64,000 nt of DNA from assembly GCF_008831285.2 (NCBI RefSeq), contig NC_045142.1, positions 1,991,001 through 2,055,000 on the forward strand, in the 5' to 3' direction. The notes under the pieces were generated by a model, which saw only the letters and a list, made by a program, of their open reading frames with translations, did no database searches and was not told the origin of the DNA. The stretch comes from Nymphaea colorata (Eukaryota > Streptophyta > Magnoliopsida > Nymphaeales > Nymphaeaceae). Of the stretch, positions 22,340 through 34,613 are shown piece by piece (the first letter of the stretch is position 1; each line of letters opens with the position of its first letter). Both the position numbers and the translations under genes were made by a program.

Positions 22340-22585
22340 CCTTTTAGCCGTTTCAAAACGGGCCGGGGCGGGTAACGAGCCGGCTCGATCCATACCTGAC
22401 ACAAAATTATCGGGCCGGCCACCCTGCCCCTGTCGTTGGGCATCTCGCCGGGCCGGCCACCCTGCCCCTGTCGTTGGGCATCTCGCCGGGCCGGCTTGAC
22501 AGCTCGGGCCTAAGGTCGACCATCCTGAACCGGTTTTGGGTTTAAAATTAATAGTAATTTTTTCGGGCCGACCCGGCCCGATGTA
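22340..22585. mobile_element. GGGCC-type MITE next to the Myb gene, with 38-bp duplication
   Basis: GC-rich arms of GGGCCGG/CCGGCCC words around a short AT-rich stretch, ending GACCCGGCCCGATGTAGAC, as in the other members of the family. A 38-bp unit starting CGGGCCGGCCACCCTGCCCC is tandemly doubled (22411-22448 and 22449-22486) with the start of a third. It ends less than 100 bp from the likely 5' exon of the Myb gene. Confidence 0.6.
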
Positions 22586-22668
22586 GACGCGTGCTCGAAG
22601 GAGGAGGAGATCAAACGGCGTCCCTTCCCTCTTCCCTCTAACAAGCAACGAGCGGAACCCCTCTGCAG
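22586..22668 (+). promoter_or_regulatory. Probable 5' untranslated exon of the Myb gene
   Basis: Purine-rich leader-like sequence ending at a good donor (CTGCAG|GTACCG at 22668/22669). The next AG acceptors upstream of the start codon are at 23194 and 23224. A leader intron of about 530-555 bp would join this to the coding exon. The transcription start is not seen directly. Confidence 0.45.
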
Positions 22669-23226
22669 GTACCGCCGCTCTCTCTCACTCTCGCTCTCTC
22701 TTAACCCGACGAATAGGTCGCCGTTCCCCTTTTCAGTTTTCCTTCCTATCGTCTCTCCATCTCCCTCTGTGGCCCTTATTTTGTGCCTTATGTTCTAAGA
22801 TTGTCAATGGACCTCTATTTGCCTACAGCCAAGAAATTCTTCCGACCTTAAAAGGAGGGGCACCAGTCCGACCATTTCTCAAGGCCCTAGCCGCTTTGTT
22901 GGTTCCACTGAGATAGATAGGTTATCCTACGATTCCCTGGATATGTGAAAGTCTTTCCAAAGAAAGAAACGACATAGAAGTTTCTCAAGTCTGCCGTTGA
23001 GATTTCTGAACCCTTTGCTTGATCGAATACTTCATTGGATTTGGTTATCACGCTTAGAGTTGCACGTAGCTATTTTGCTTAGTTATGTGGATTCTGGATT
23101 TTCTCTTGTTGGTGTGATTGTGAAAGTTAACGCGTACGCTCTCCTTGATCACTTTCTTTACCTTGTCAATTTTATAGATTGGGAATATTTGCAGAGTTCT
23201 GGGGGCAGAATGTGTTGTTTTTAGGA

Positions 23227-26200
23227 ATGAAATCGACGAGCTCAGACTTGCTACCAAACGGGGAGGAGAGTCTGATGGATGAAGAAAAGAATAAGAAGAA
23301 ACGGAGGAAAAGCTTCGGTACGGACACCTCTGATATGTTCGGAAATGATAAATATGGGGCAGGCAATCAAGATGAGAGAGTTTTAAGAGAGGAGGACCAA
23401 ATGGTGAATGTTGGTTCAGAGGAGGCGGAGGAGAAGAAGAATAAGAAGAAGAAGGAGAAGAAGAAGGAGAAGGTCAAGGAGGAGAATAGTGATGAGGTTG
23501 CTTCTCAGAGTGGGATCTCTACTGAAGGACTTGGTCATTTGCAAGGTAGCGACGAAGGGTTCCCGGAAAGGAGGAATCATGATGAGGGAAAAAGAAGGGA
23601 GAAGAAGCGGAAGAAGTTGGTGGAAGAGAAGCTTTTGGAGGAGAAGGCAGATGCGAAGAAAAAGAAGGTGAAAGTAGCTGATGAAGACATTGCAGGAGAT
23701 CATGGCGTGTCTCTTCATAGTCACGATCAATCAGGAAATGATGAGGACAGTAATGGAAATTGCCACCAAAAGGAAGATAATGCCAAGAACCAGGACAGGG
23801 AAAAGCAGGCAGCTACTGAGGGGGAAGAAGAAGATCCTTGGAAAGGAAATAAAGAGAAACCGAAGAAGCAGAGACGGAATAAATTTCATGACCAGGGCGT
23901 GGACGAACATGAGATGTGCAGCCAGGGGACTTGTGCATTGAAAAATGACCAAAAAAGTTGCGGACAAACCGGAGTTAGTGAAAATGCTGACGCAGAGATA
24001 GTATCTGATGGTACAGGCGCCACATCAAGGAAGACCAAGAACAAGAAGGGAAAAAGGAGTAAGGAGGCGTGGGCCGATGAACATCATTTTGGGGAGAAGA
24101 AGAAGGAAAAGGCAAAGAACAAGAAGAATTCGAGGGAGCTTAAGGGTATTAAAGATTCTTCAAAATCAGGTAAAAGGTCGAAGCATGTGTCTTTTGCCGA
24201 CAGTGTAGAGGTTTTCACATTTGTCGGGGATCATCCTCCTGATGAGAAATCTGACGAGCTTCAGGGAGGTCTAATACAGGGAAAGAGGTTCACTAAGAAA
24301 GAAGATGAAATGGTTATGGAAGCCATAGACATGTACATAAAGGTATGTACTCCTGGTGGTCCCATGCTTTCCCTACTTATCCTATTTTATTCTATATAGA
24401 GATGGTTGTTTCTTTTCGGTAGTTTAGACATAAATTGTTCCTAAGTGCTTGTACCTGTCAGTCATTCACTGTTTTTTCACTTGTTTAGAAGGAGAGAACG
24501 ACTAAAAAAGACCAAAATTAAGCTCTTCTGCATCAACCTAGAACTTGACTAGCTATTCTTAAGGCATGCTAAGATATTGCTTATTAGCTGACAGTTTTTT
24601 TTGACATTTAAAGTTACTTACATAGTTGGAGATGCTGAAAAAGGTATAGTTGTCTGTATACGGTAATTTTATTGGCCTATTTTCTTGGTGACACAATTTG
24701 TTGCTATGGGGTCTTTGACATTTTTTTTTTGTTTGTAAAATCTAAGAAAACTGGTGCTTGTGGGAAAAGAGGTATGATGTAGTAAAAAAGATAGGAGTAA
24801 GCAGAACTGCTGCAAAGAAAAGGCATGAGTTTGTGTGCAGTCTGAAAAAAAAAAAGTTAAGAAAAAATAAAAGAGTTGCTTGTATGTTCTTGTTTGCATA
24901 TGCTTTGAGAACCTGTTTTATCTCATGTGGCATTTCTTCCTTTTCTTTTTCTCTCCTCTTCCTATTTCTTGGTTAACTGGGAAATGATCTACCACATTCT
25001 TGTGTTTCTGAAACTTCATGTTCTGTTGGCAACTAAATTTGTCTAAGCTTGATGATTTAGCTATATGATTTATTAATGATCATTATGCTATGAACTTATG
25101 TATGATTACAGGCACATGGTTTGGGAGAAAGTGGCTGGGAAAAGGTTATGAACTGCAAAAAACATCCTGAGGTTAGGCATTGTTGGAAAGAAATTGGTAA
25201 GCTTTATCAGTTTATTGTTTGCTTTATGATGCATTGATAAAATAACAGATGTTGAGGCATCATGTTGTTTAATTTACTTATGTCAGTACAGTATCTTTTG
25301 ATATGTTCAGTTATTCCAGAAAAAGATGATAGGGATCTTGAAGGTTTAGGTCTTATGTTGTGCAGAAATTCCTACTGTTAACATGTCATGCTGGTATTTT
25401 GGTTTCATGGTTTATAATAGCAGTTGAAGGTATGGTAGTATGTGAAATGCTATACCAGTATCTTCTCATGATATTTTTGTTTTATGTTCCTGTTATCCAG
25501 TATGTCTATTGGGCTTTGTGTATTTTCTTTTCTTATGCAAGTCTCTGATCATCTGTGAGACTAACATTATCACTGTAGATGGCTGGGTGACAAGCAGTTA
25601 TGTTGATAGATTTGTCATTGGCTTTGTATACTCCTAAATGGTACCCTTGTTTGGGAAGAAAGACAAATAAGGGCATATGAACAGTCACCATGTGGCATAT
25701 GCTGTGATCGAAGCTACATCGTTTTGCATTAATGCATCATGAGACAGTATTTGTGGGTGTGAATTTTGACTTGTGAGAATATGTAATCAAAATGTTAATG
25801 TTAGTGTTGCTTCATATATTCCCAAGGGTTCTCAGACAGTGAGGCAGGTACAAACGATTTGGGCTGTGTGGAATGTTCATGTGATAAACTTTTTCTGTTT
25901 TTGGGTACATTTTCATGTGAAAACATGTGCTTACAGTTTGAAGCAACATAGTATGTTCTGAGATTTGACTTTTCATTGCATCAGATACAGTGTTTACTGA
26001 TGGATAAACAATAAAACATACAAAACGATTTTGTGCACAGAAGTATATGGGAAAGAGGGCATCAAAAGAAATAATTCAGAGATGAAAAGATTGTGATACA
26101 TGATTGGCTTCATCTCTCATTTTCTCATGCAACAGAACAACTTAAGATGATGTAGTGAATTATTAGAAAATATGTACCTGTTTAGGCATTGCTTGATTAA

Positions 26201-29057
26201 TAGATGGACAACAATGAAAATATTCCTATGATAGTCCTGCAGAAATTTGCTTTTCCTGGTCACATTAAGTGTTCACCAATTTTTTGTTTACAGGACTTTT
26301 TAATACACCCTGAATTCAAATTTCGAAAGCTTTCCTGCTGTTTTGGCCCTTCATGTTAGGCAGAATGTATGGTGTCATTAGTAGGGCTTTTACCATTGCT
26401 GATGTCAAGGTCTCATACAATCCACTTCAAGAATTCTCATGGTTTTGTCATTCTTTGTGCTAGGTGCTACCATGCCTTGGAGACCATATAGAAGCATTTA
26501 TATTCGTGCACATGTACTTTATGAGTCTCGTAGGTCAGAACTGCGCAAATGGACTGATGAAGAACGGGAAACTGTGCTAAGGTGATTTATTACATAGTGA
26601 TACTCATAGTCCTTAGTTACTGAGTATTCATGGTATTCTTCTGTGTTTAACTGTTTCCTTTCAATCAGTTCATTACTGTACTTGTTTGACTTAGTTTACT
26701 ATTGTAATATAACATGTTAAATATGCTAAGTGATAGATGATCTGCAGATATGTTAAATTTCATGGAAAAAAGTGGAGACAAATATCAGATATGCTCGGGA
26801 AACATAGGTTTCATGTTAAGGATCTTTGGCGTCGAACTAAGTCTGCTAACTATAGAAAAGGTATGTTGTCATGATACTATTGCTACAGTTGTAACTCCTG
26901 GAAGTGGTTAGTGCATCTTCATTAGGCAGCTTTGTTATTGCACTAAACATTGAATGTTTACTTCCAGATAATTTTCATGCATACGTCTGATAAATTTGAT
27001 GTTTTATAGTTGGACTTGATACATTAGATTTTGTTATTTATATTTAAAAGAAATGTTTGCACTTGGCTTTTCAATATTTACATGTATGTGATTCTAAAAG
27101 AAAAAAATAAACAGTACCTAGTGACTTGTGCTCTAAAATTTTAGATGTTTTTTTAAGCTCTAATTGTTCATGTTTTAAGTACATATGCAAACTTTGGAAC
27201 ATATTAGTGCCATTTGCTACTGATAAGCCATAGTGATAAAATGTATAAGATTCAGTTACTGAAAATCTAGACACAGTAGAATGTATAAGGCCTTCCAGTC
27301 CATGAAAATGCTCCATCACAAATGAAGGGGGTGGGGAGGGGTTACATTAGATTGAGATTATATTTAGTTGTAGATTCTCCATCTTCGTTGTTTGCATCTT
27401 CACACACATACACAACATGCTGTTTGTCTGCTTGTGCACAATGTACTTGCATCGCATGAATACAAGCCACAGCCCCACTTACGCTGCTTAACCTAATATT
27501 CAGCTCAGTTTCCTCTAGTATTTTGGTGCCTTAAATCATGTATCAATGACTGCTGAAAATTGTGTTTCACTCCATCTTTGGCATATGTACTTCTATGTTT
27601 TGATTTTTGCTTGTCATATTCCAGGACGTTGGTCTCAGGAGGAGTACCAGCAGCTTTTTGACATGGTCAACTTTGACTTACAAACGAGAGCTTCTGAAGA
27701 GAAGGACACAAAACATGGGATGGTTGGTTAACTTTTCAGCTAGAAATATGACACTATTGATTTTAAAATAAGCATAGCATTTGTTACCTACCCTTGGAAT
27801 AAATTTTCTAAAACTTGGGTTTTTTTTTAAGTTGCGGGATAACATAGCCTGGGAAGCAATTAGCGACAAGTTGGCTACAAGGAGTCAAGTATACTGCTGT
27901 ATAAAATGGTACAGCCTTCTTTATTGTGTTTTTCCTTGTTCGCTGCAGTATATCCTACAAGCATGAGCCATCACCATTTGGGGTCACTTGTCCTGCGGTG
28001 TCATTTCACTGCATACTTCGGGTCTGAACTGTTCATCTTGCTGTCACATTCTTATATCTGGTGATACCTGTTTGCTTTTTCATATTTTTGTCCCCTGAAT
28101 TTGCAATCTAGCAGAAACCCAAACCTTCCATTTCACATCATATTTCATCTGTTTTGCTACTGAATGATCGCATTAGAGTGTGATGTTTACATGAAATGAG
28201 CTGGCCATGTTTCATACTTCCTCCAGTTGACATCATTTAAATTGAAGACTTAGCTTTACTTTCCTTGCTATGCTAACAACATAGTAGTGCACTTTAGCTG
28301 AAATCATACACCTTCAAGAAGACAAGTCTAGTATGTCATAGGAGATGCTCTCTCTCTCCTGGATGGGAATCATTCTGGGTGGCATTTAAGCTTTAGACCT
28401 TCTAGAAGATTGTATTAGTTGCAGATTCATAAATTGCAAAGTGACAGCTTGTTTGGTTCACTCTCCCTCATTGCCTACTAATTTTCTTGAAACTTGTTTA
28501 AGGAATTAATGCTTCCATTCAAATTGTCTTTTTGTTTTTCAATGTAAATTATTGATTGTGTGGTTTAGCCTATGCTTTTGCTCTTCTTTTTTGAACTATT
28601 TAGTCAAAACAAAAAAAAGCAATTTGTGGTAAACCTATCTGACAGGTACAGATTTGGCACTTTTAGAAAAGCTTTGGTGCGGGTGTGCCAAGATGCTCAC
28701 ACAGTGTGGAGAAAGGTACCCATAGGTTGTAAGATAGAGTTGTCTTGGATTACCTTGAATCTAAGATCCAGCGTGATATAAGATCTTTGAAGATTTCAGA
28801 TGCTTGTTTTCTAATGAGGGTCAGAAATCCTTTGTTTGAATTATGCGTGAATTACATCATAAATTGGTAACGTTTGCATCTTAAATGTTGTCAATAAAGT
28901 CGGAACCCCTTTGAGATCCATGGATTTGAGGCATTTTGAGGATCTTAAATCCATACTTTTGAAATCTATACATGTTTGGTTCCCTTGGATCCTTATTGGA
29001 GATGGAGGCTTCTCAAATATTTAATACCATGTTTGAGAAGCCCCTGCTAGACTGATC

Positions 29058-29102
<45 letters not shown>

Positions 29103-31038
29103 ATATGTTCTCCTCCGCATGGGTCACCTGCAACAGAAATATCTTTGTCCCTCATTTTGCAATGAAACTATGATGCATTAACAACATTCACAACATTGGT
29201 TGTACGAACACTGCATGAAGACGAACTCAATGGAGCCAGATAACTTGAAATATGAGAACCTAACAAAAGCAGAAGAACCTAGTGAAATCATTAGGTCTTC
29301 ATTTCTTATATATTTTTCCTCTTTGTTTAGTCTTAGGACTTTGTTGTTTCAGATTTCCATTTTGCAACCATGTCCCCTTTTACTCTTATATTTATGCCGT
29401 GGGAAGTTGAAGTTGATTTAGTCAGTAGACAATGATTACTTTTCATATTTGTAACTTGTGTTTACGTAAGTCGTTTTTTTTATGGGAAAACTTTTTTCTA
29501 TTCTTAGATTGGATTTTTGAATTTTTTATTATTTTTCAAAGCTTTTCATGACTTTTATATTTAAAAAATGTGAATTTTTTTACTTTGTGTTACATATTTA
29601 ACAATTGCTCTGATCGATGCACATTGTTTACTCTTTACATATTTTACAACATTTTCTTTTTCCCATGTCCTAAAATCTTGAATCTGTTCCATAAAAATTA
29701 TTTAGCATCATATTGAATTGGTATCTTTAACTGTCCTATATCTTATATCAGTAATTCCTATGTTTTCAGGTACAACCAATTGGCATCACCTTTAGTGAAA
29801 ACTGGGCTTTGGGCTAATATTGATGATCACCTTTTATTGGGAAGGTACAAGTACCACGATGAGACACTATTGCCTTAAGAGTCACTCTGCATGATCTTAG
29901 GTTCTTACAAGACTTTGGGGCTTTCTGCATATCATCAGTGAAATGAAGGTCTGCGTTTTGATGCTGTCATTCTTAGTAAGGAGCAGAAGCTAAATGTGCA
30001 GATCTGGTGAATAGAAGTATCAGTCTCTTGACTTGCAGATAGGACGATAGAAAAATCATGAGCTGGAGTTGACTCAGTTGAGTTCCTATGTGAAGTCAGT
30101 TAGCATGTCTGCTTTATTTGGCATTAGGACATGGCCTTTGTAGTGTTTGATGCATTAGAAAATTGGTTATATAACCTGTGAACAAAGTAAGCCCTTACAG
30201 CGTTATCTCATGGTTGTCCAACATGCAAGCTGTTTACCATCTTCACCAAGTTCCAGCTATCTCATCTGGTAAATAGTAAATACATATTGGGAAAGGAGGT
30301 ATGTCACATGAGTGCTTCTAAATAGTTGCCGCACCAGTGTCGACGCTAGTGCTGGTGCTTTTCTGACGCAGCATGGTCAGTGCAATCAGCTGAATCATGC
30401 TAAAACCATTTTAAATGCCCCACATGACTAAACTAGCTCTAATCTAAATGTTTATATACAAATATAGCTAAATAAGACTATTAAACAGTTAAATAACTAT
30501 ATAACAAATGATGCACACCCACACATATACATCCTCACCGCACCCGCGCCTAAATATTTTTGAAAATTTGCCGCATCTGCACCTTTATCTGCACCCGTGT
30601 GACATAGGAAAGAAGTAGCTGTGGGCCTGTTCTTGCAAGTTTGCAAAGTTCTTTAATTTGAATATATGCTGTTCTTTTTTCAGACTTTTGGAGATGGACG
30701 CATGTAATGTGGATGATGTTGATTGGGACAATCTTCTTGACAATCGGTATGTGGTGTTTAATTTCATATGTGGAGTTGGACTCATGTAATCCGCCTTACT
30801 CTTACCGATAGTTAAAATATTTATCTTTGCCAAATGAAACCATTTGTTTGTAGATTGACATACACTATAAACAATTTTTTTAATCTGTTACGTATATTTA
30901 AATGCTTCCTACTATAGCAACCTGACCAAAACTGCCTCGAAGTATGTGGTTGTTGAGTTGCATTGTTCTTCTCCACCTTAGGATCGGGGAACCCTAGGGA
31001 GGAAAATGGACTTAAGAATGAAGTCCAATTTTTGGACT

Positions 31039-31095
<57 letters not shown>

Positions 31096-32427
31096 GTCAC
31101 TTATTCAGGTTTGAGTTGGATATGCAGCTGGTTCAAGCCACTACGGTCGTGCTTGGAAAACTTCGAAGCTGGTCCTAATTTGGTCAGATTCAGTTTACTC
31201 CAATTGGTTCTTAGTTAAGTTTTTGGTTTCAGTAAAGGTCCAGTTGAGCTCCTGCTAAGTGCTAACCATCTAAGAAGCACTTTAGTTCAGTAAAAGGCAG
31301 CTCAAGCATTGCGATCGCTGTCCGCTAGCTTCTTTATTGTCTGTCTGGCGTCTATGGGTGAACAACAAAATCCTATGAATAGTTTTGTCACTCGTCATTA
31401 TTTTGTGGAATGTTGTAAAACACTTACTGTAGTGATTGGAGTTTGATACATACCATTACATAAAAAAAAGCAAATTTTAATGTTTCAATGTATTTACAAA
31501 AGTTCAAAAACGAAAAAAATATACCAGACAAGGAAAAATCAGAAAATAGGAAAAATGTTCTTTATGAAAAAGCATGAACATAAACTTAGAAAAATACCAA
31601 TTTATGCTGCCTACAACATGCATGTTTTCATTAGAAATAACTAAATTCCAACTTGACCACTTAAATTACTCTTACTGCTTCAATGAGTATAAGATAAACA
31701 AATTTCTTGTGTAGGGCTTGCTTGGAGTTTTGAAACAACTTAATGGTTATAAAACTTGGTTTCTTCTTGTTTTTTTACTTTGGAGGGATAGACCCTTATG
31801 TGAAATGACATGAAATTTAGCTATATTTTGTTGCGTGGAATCAATTCTAAATCTCATTTTTCACCTTAATTGTTGGCAATGTCGTTAGTGGAAAACATCA
31901 TGTCCAATCAAAAGGAATCTATGTTAGTTTAAGATAAAAGGGGATTTCTTTTTTGTCAGTTTTTTGTGTTTAAGGCACAGCATAAGATTGACCCCATGCC
32001 GTAACATAAGATACAAAAGCTCCTGAAACTATCCTAGGAGTGCAAGCAATGTATCAACTTTCTTAAAGCTTGGATTAGGTTGTTTTGTACAACAACAGTG
32101 ATTTTGCCTTGGTAGGCTGTCAACAAGTGGGAGCAGTACATTGACCCCATTTCATATCTGGGGTTGTCTATAGGAAACTTGTGAAATGCTAGTTCCTGTC
32201 TGTTGTTCATTCCGACTTTTGTTCCCATTTCTTTTCTTCTGTGTTATTCTATTCTTTTGGTGCTTCCCACATAATGAATGAGCGTAATTGTCCTTTTCAG
32301 ATCAGGGGAACTTTGCCGCAAGCGCTGGGAGCAGATGACTAGACATATTGGAGACAACAGGACCAAGTCGTTTGAGGAACAGGTCCATCTTCTGGTCTCA
32401 AGATATTGCCCCAACTTGTTGGAATGA
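23227..32427 (+). CDS. Myb/SANT nuclear protein, RNA polymerase I termination factor-like, 623 aa
   Basis: Resembles plant Myb proteins of the DMTF1/TTF1/Reb1 type, which bind DNA through several Myb/SANT repeats. Relatives in yeast and animals stop RNA polymerase I at rDNA terminators; that role here is inferred. Exons: 23227-24342, 25112-25196, 26464-26581, 26748-26860, 27625-27722, 27832-27908, 29770-29844, 30684-30746, 32301-32427 (1872 bp, GT-AG throughout, TGA stop). The first 350 residues are highly charged, with long lysine/glutamate runs (KKNKKKKEKKKEKVKEE) that suit nuclear or nucleolar location. Then come KRFTKKEDEMVMEAI, KWTDEERETVLRYVKFHGKK with WRQISDMLGKHRFHVKDLWR, and GRWSQEEYQQLFDMV. 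The C-terminus includes WDNLLDNRSGELCRKRWEQM. I chose the ATG at 23227 because an acceptor lies 3 bp before it; an in-frame GTG upstream was discounted. Confidence 0.88.
29058..29103. repeat. Compound (TC)n(AC)n microsatellite in a Myb-gene intron
   Basis: About 20 bp of TC repeats followed by about 25 bp of AC repeats, inside the 1.86-kb intron 27909-29769. Confidence 0.9.
31041..31093. repeat. (TA)n microsatellite in the last Myb-gene intron
   Basis: About 26 TA units between the exons ending at 30746 and beginning at 32301. It creates spurious YIYIYI reading frames. Confidence 0.95.
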
Positions 32428-33848
32428 AGCTACGTGGGAGCTGCATTGTCGAAGGGTTCTCTTAGATCACCACTAATGTGGCTGTCGAATTCTGAACGCA
32501 GTACCTTTTGAGCAGCTTTGGATGTTGAATGTAGCCACTAGCCAGGATGAATTCTTTTACCTGTACATGAAGATAAACAGTTGCCTGCGGCAAGGTTCTT
32601 GTGCTGCTGCTTTTCAAAATTTGGCCACTATTTTTGAAATGGAAGAGATTGGGATAATTTCTGGGGAGTTTACACATTTGGAGATTTTCACTAAGATATT
32701 GACATAATTTCTGGGTAGATTGAACCTTACACATTTGGAGATTTTCACTACCTCTTGGTTTCTGGTACCGTATGTCTTTTCCAATTTTTTGTTGCTTCAA
32801 CTGGGGGAGGTTGCCAGTTCTATAGCGTGGGTATTTCCTGCTTTTACTGTTCATATAAATTCCATTATCTCTCCCAAACGTAAGGCACTCCCTCCTTATA
32901 ATACGAAATCAAATACAAATAGAAAGGTGAAAAGTTACCATCAAATTAACGATCCAACTTCTCTCTTTTGCTATGTAGAACTCAAACCAGGTTGCTATGA
33001 GATGTTTTGTGATTTTTTGACCCTAAGGGGGCCTTTGCTTGGCAGAAGCATATTTCCTGTGCCCGTTTTTTGTGCATCGGTTGAAATGTGTACGGGTGAG
33101 TGAAATTTTATTCTTCACCCGACGAACAAACATTGTGAAATTCACCTGAAATATCTTGCGATTAGGTGAAATTTTACGCGAAAAAAAGTCAAGGGCCAAC
33201 TTTTTTTGAGGGAAAAGTTGCCGTTAGGACTCTAACTTTTCCCCTTGTTTTCCCATCGATGCCCTTACTCCTCCTCTCTAGCAACAGGGTTCCTCGTTTC
33301 TCCGTCGACACCCTTACCCCTCTCCTCTCCTCTTCTCCCTTGCTGCATCACACTCACTCTTTCCTCGCTTTTTTGTTGTTCACGCGGCAAATCAGGAAGC
33401 AAAGCACCTCTGCCTTAGAGCAGCTTCCCTGCGCAACACCGGCAACCAGGTCCTCCTCCCCTCATCGACAACCAGGTCCTCCTTCCCTCTCTCTCTTTCT
33501 TCTGCTGTTGTTCCATTCTCATTCTCCTTGATCCTTGCTTTCCTTTTTTGTTTGTTTCTGTCATAGTGTTTATGCAATCAGGTCTGTTTTTTCGTTTTTG
33601 GTTTTTGTCTTGGGCATGGCAGGCAGAAGAGTATCTAGTTTTGGGCACAACAGATTTTTTTTTTTCACTTTATTCGAGCGCGTTGGGTATAAAGGCCTAT
33701 AGTGATGTGGAATGGTTAATGTGGAGAATTGACCAGCTATCCTACAGAAGTTAGAGCACACTCCACGCTGTTAGATCTATGGCGTGCTTAGATTTTTTTA
33801 GTTGCTTTGTTGCTTGCATCTTCAATGGAGTTGGATTGTGATGATTAG
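32428..33848. other. 3' untranslated region of the Myb gene and spacer
   Basis: A direct duplication of about 40 bp (ATAATTTCTGGG ... TTTGGAGATTTTCACTA at 32655-32693 and 32705-32749) lies about 230 bp after the stop codon, in the likely 3' UTR. From 32880 to 33848 I see pyrimidine-rich sequence and no gene. The lost first exon of the CSLC pseudogene was sought here and not found. Confidence 0.5.
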
Positions 33849-34613
33849 GTGTACGAACAGTCCATCTCAACTGTTTGCCATTTGGATTGGCCAAAAGATA
33901 GGCTGTTGATACAAATATTAGATGATTCAGATGAGGAAGGCATACAAAAGCTGATTAAGAATGAATTTTCAAAGTGGAATCAGAACATCAGCTTGTGCTT
34001 TCACTTTGAGGTGGAGCAGCAAGTAAATGGTGTTTTCCTGAACTTCTTTGCAAGGTGCCTACTGTTTTCCTGAACTTAAATGGTGGTTGGCTTGAGCGCA
34101 AGACTGTCGAGGATATGGACATAGCTGTCGAGGATTATGTCAATCTTAAACATTATGCCTGCTCCAAGGTCATTTCCTTTTGTGGTGCCTTACCTTTTGT
34201 TTGAGAACACCATGTCCGTCACAAAATTTAATGCGATGATTTCTGGACTGTTCCAATTGGGGAGTGCTTATGAGTGGGTTGTCACAAAGAAGACTGGGAG
34301 ATCATCAGAAACAGATCTAGTAGCAGTTGCAGAGAGGGAATCTGCAAAAATGAAACAGCATAAGCTCCACAAACAAGCTTCTGAATCTGCATTGGAGACA
34401 CTAAGTAAAATGAGAGAACAGGAAGAAGCTCCTTCTCCCAAGAAGAAGGTCAATCGCATATATCGCAAGGAGCTAGCTCTTGCTCTCCTCCTCCTCACAG
34501 CAGCAGTAAGAAGCCTACTGTCTGCTCAAGGCATCCATTTCTACTTCCTTCTGTTTCAAGGAGTGTCTTTTCTACTTGTTGGCTTGGACATGATTGGAGA
34601 ACAGATAAGCTGA
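33849..34613 (+). pseudogene. CSLC-type cellulose synthase-like (xyloglucan glucan synthase), internally deleted
   Basis: Clear pieces of a family-2 glycosyltransferase of the CSLC group, Golgi enzymes that make the xyloglucan backbone. The first block begins just after an intact AG acceptor (VYEQSISTVCHLDWPKDRLL, DDSDEEGIQKLI). At about 33984 the text jumps directly to NISLCFHFEVEQQVNGVFLN, skipping the segment with the catalytic DxD. At 34045-34090 more is missing before [16 protein letters not shown]. At about 34130 it jumps again, out of frame, to the C-terminal block ([20 protein letters not shown] to DMIGEQIS and a proper stop), losing the QxxRW region and several membrane segments. The first exon is also absent. 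A retained acceptor argues for decay of a genomic copy. It cannot encode a working enzyme. Confidence 0.88.

Noticed and set aside
23408-23671. Arginine-rich frames overlapping Myb exon 1
   Set aside because: Frame-shifted reading of the lysine/glutamate repeats (AAG/GAG codons) in the real exon.
33166-33531. 121-codon plus-strand frame before the CSLC pseudogene
   Set aside because: Pyrimidine-rich sequence giving serine/leucine runs; checked as a possible CSLC first exon and no family motif was found.
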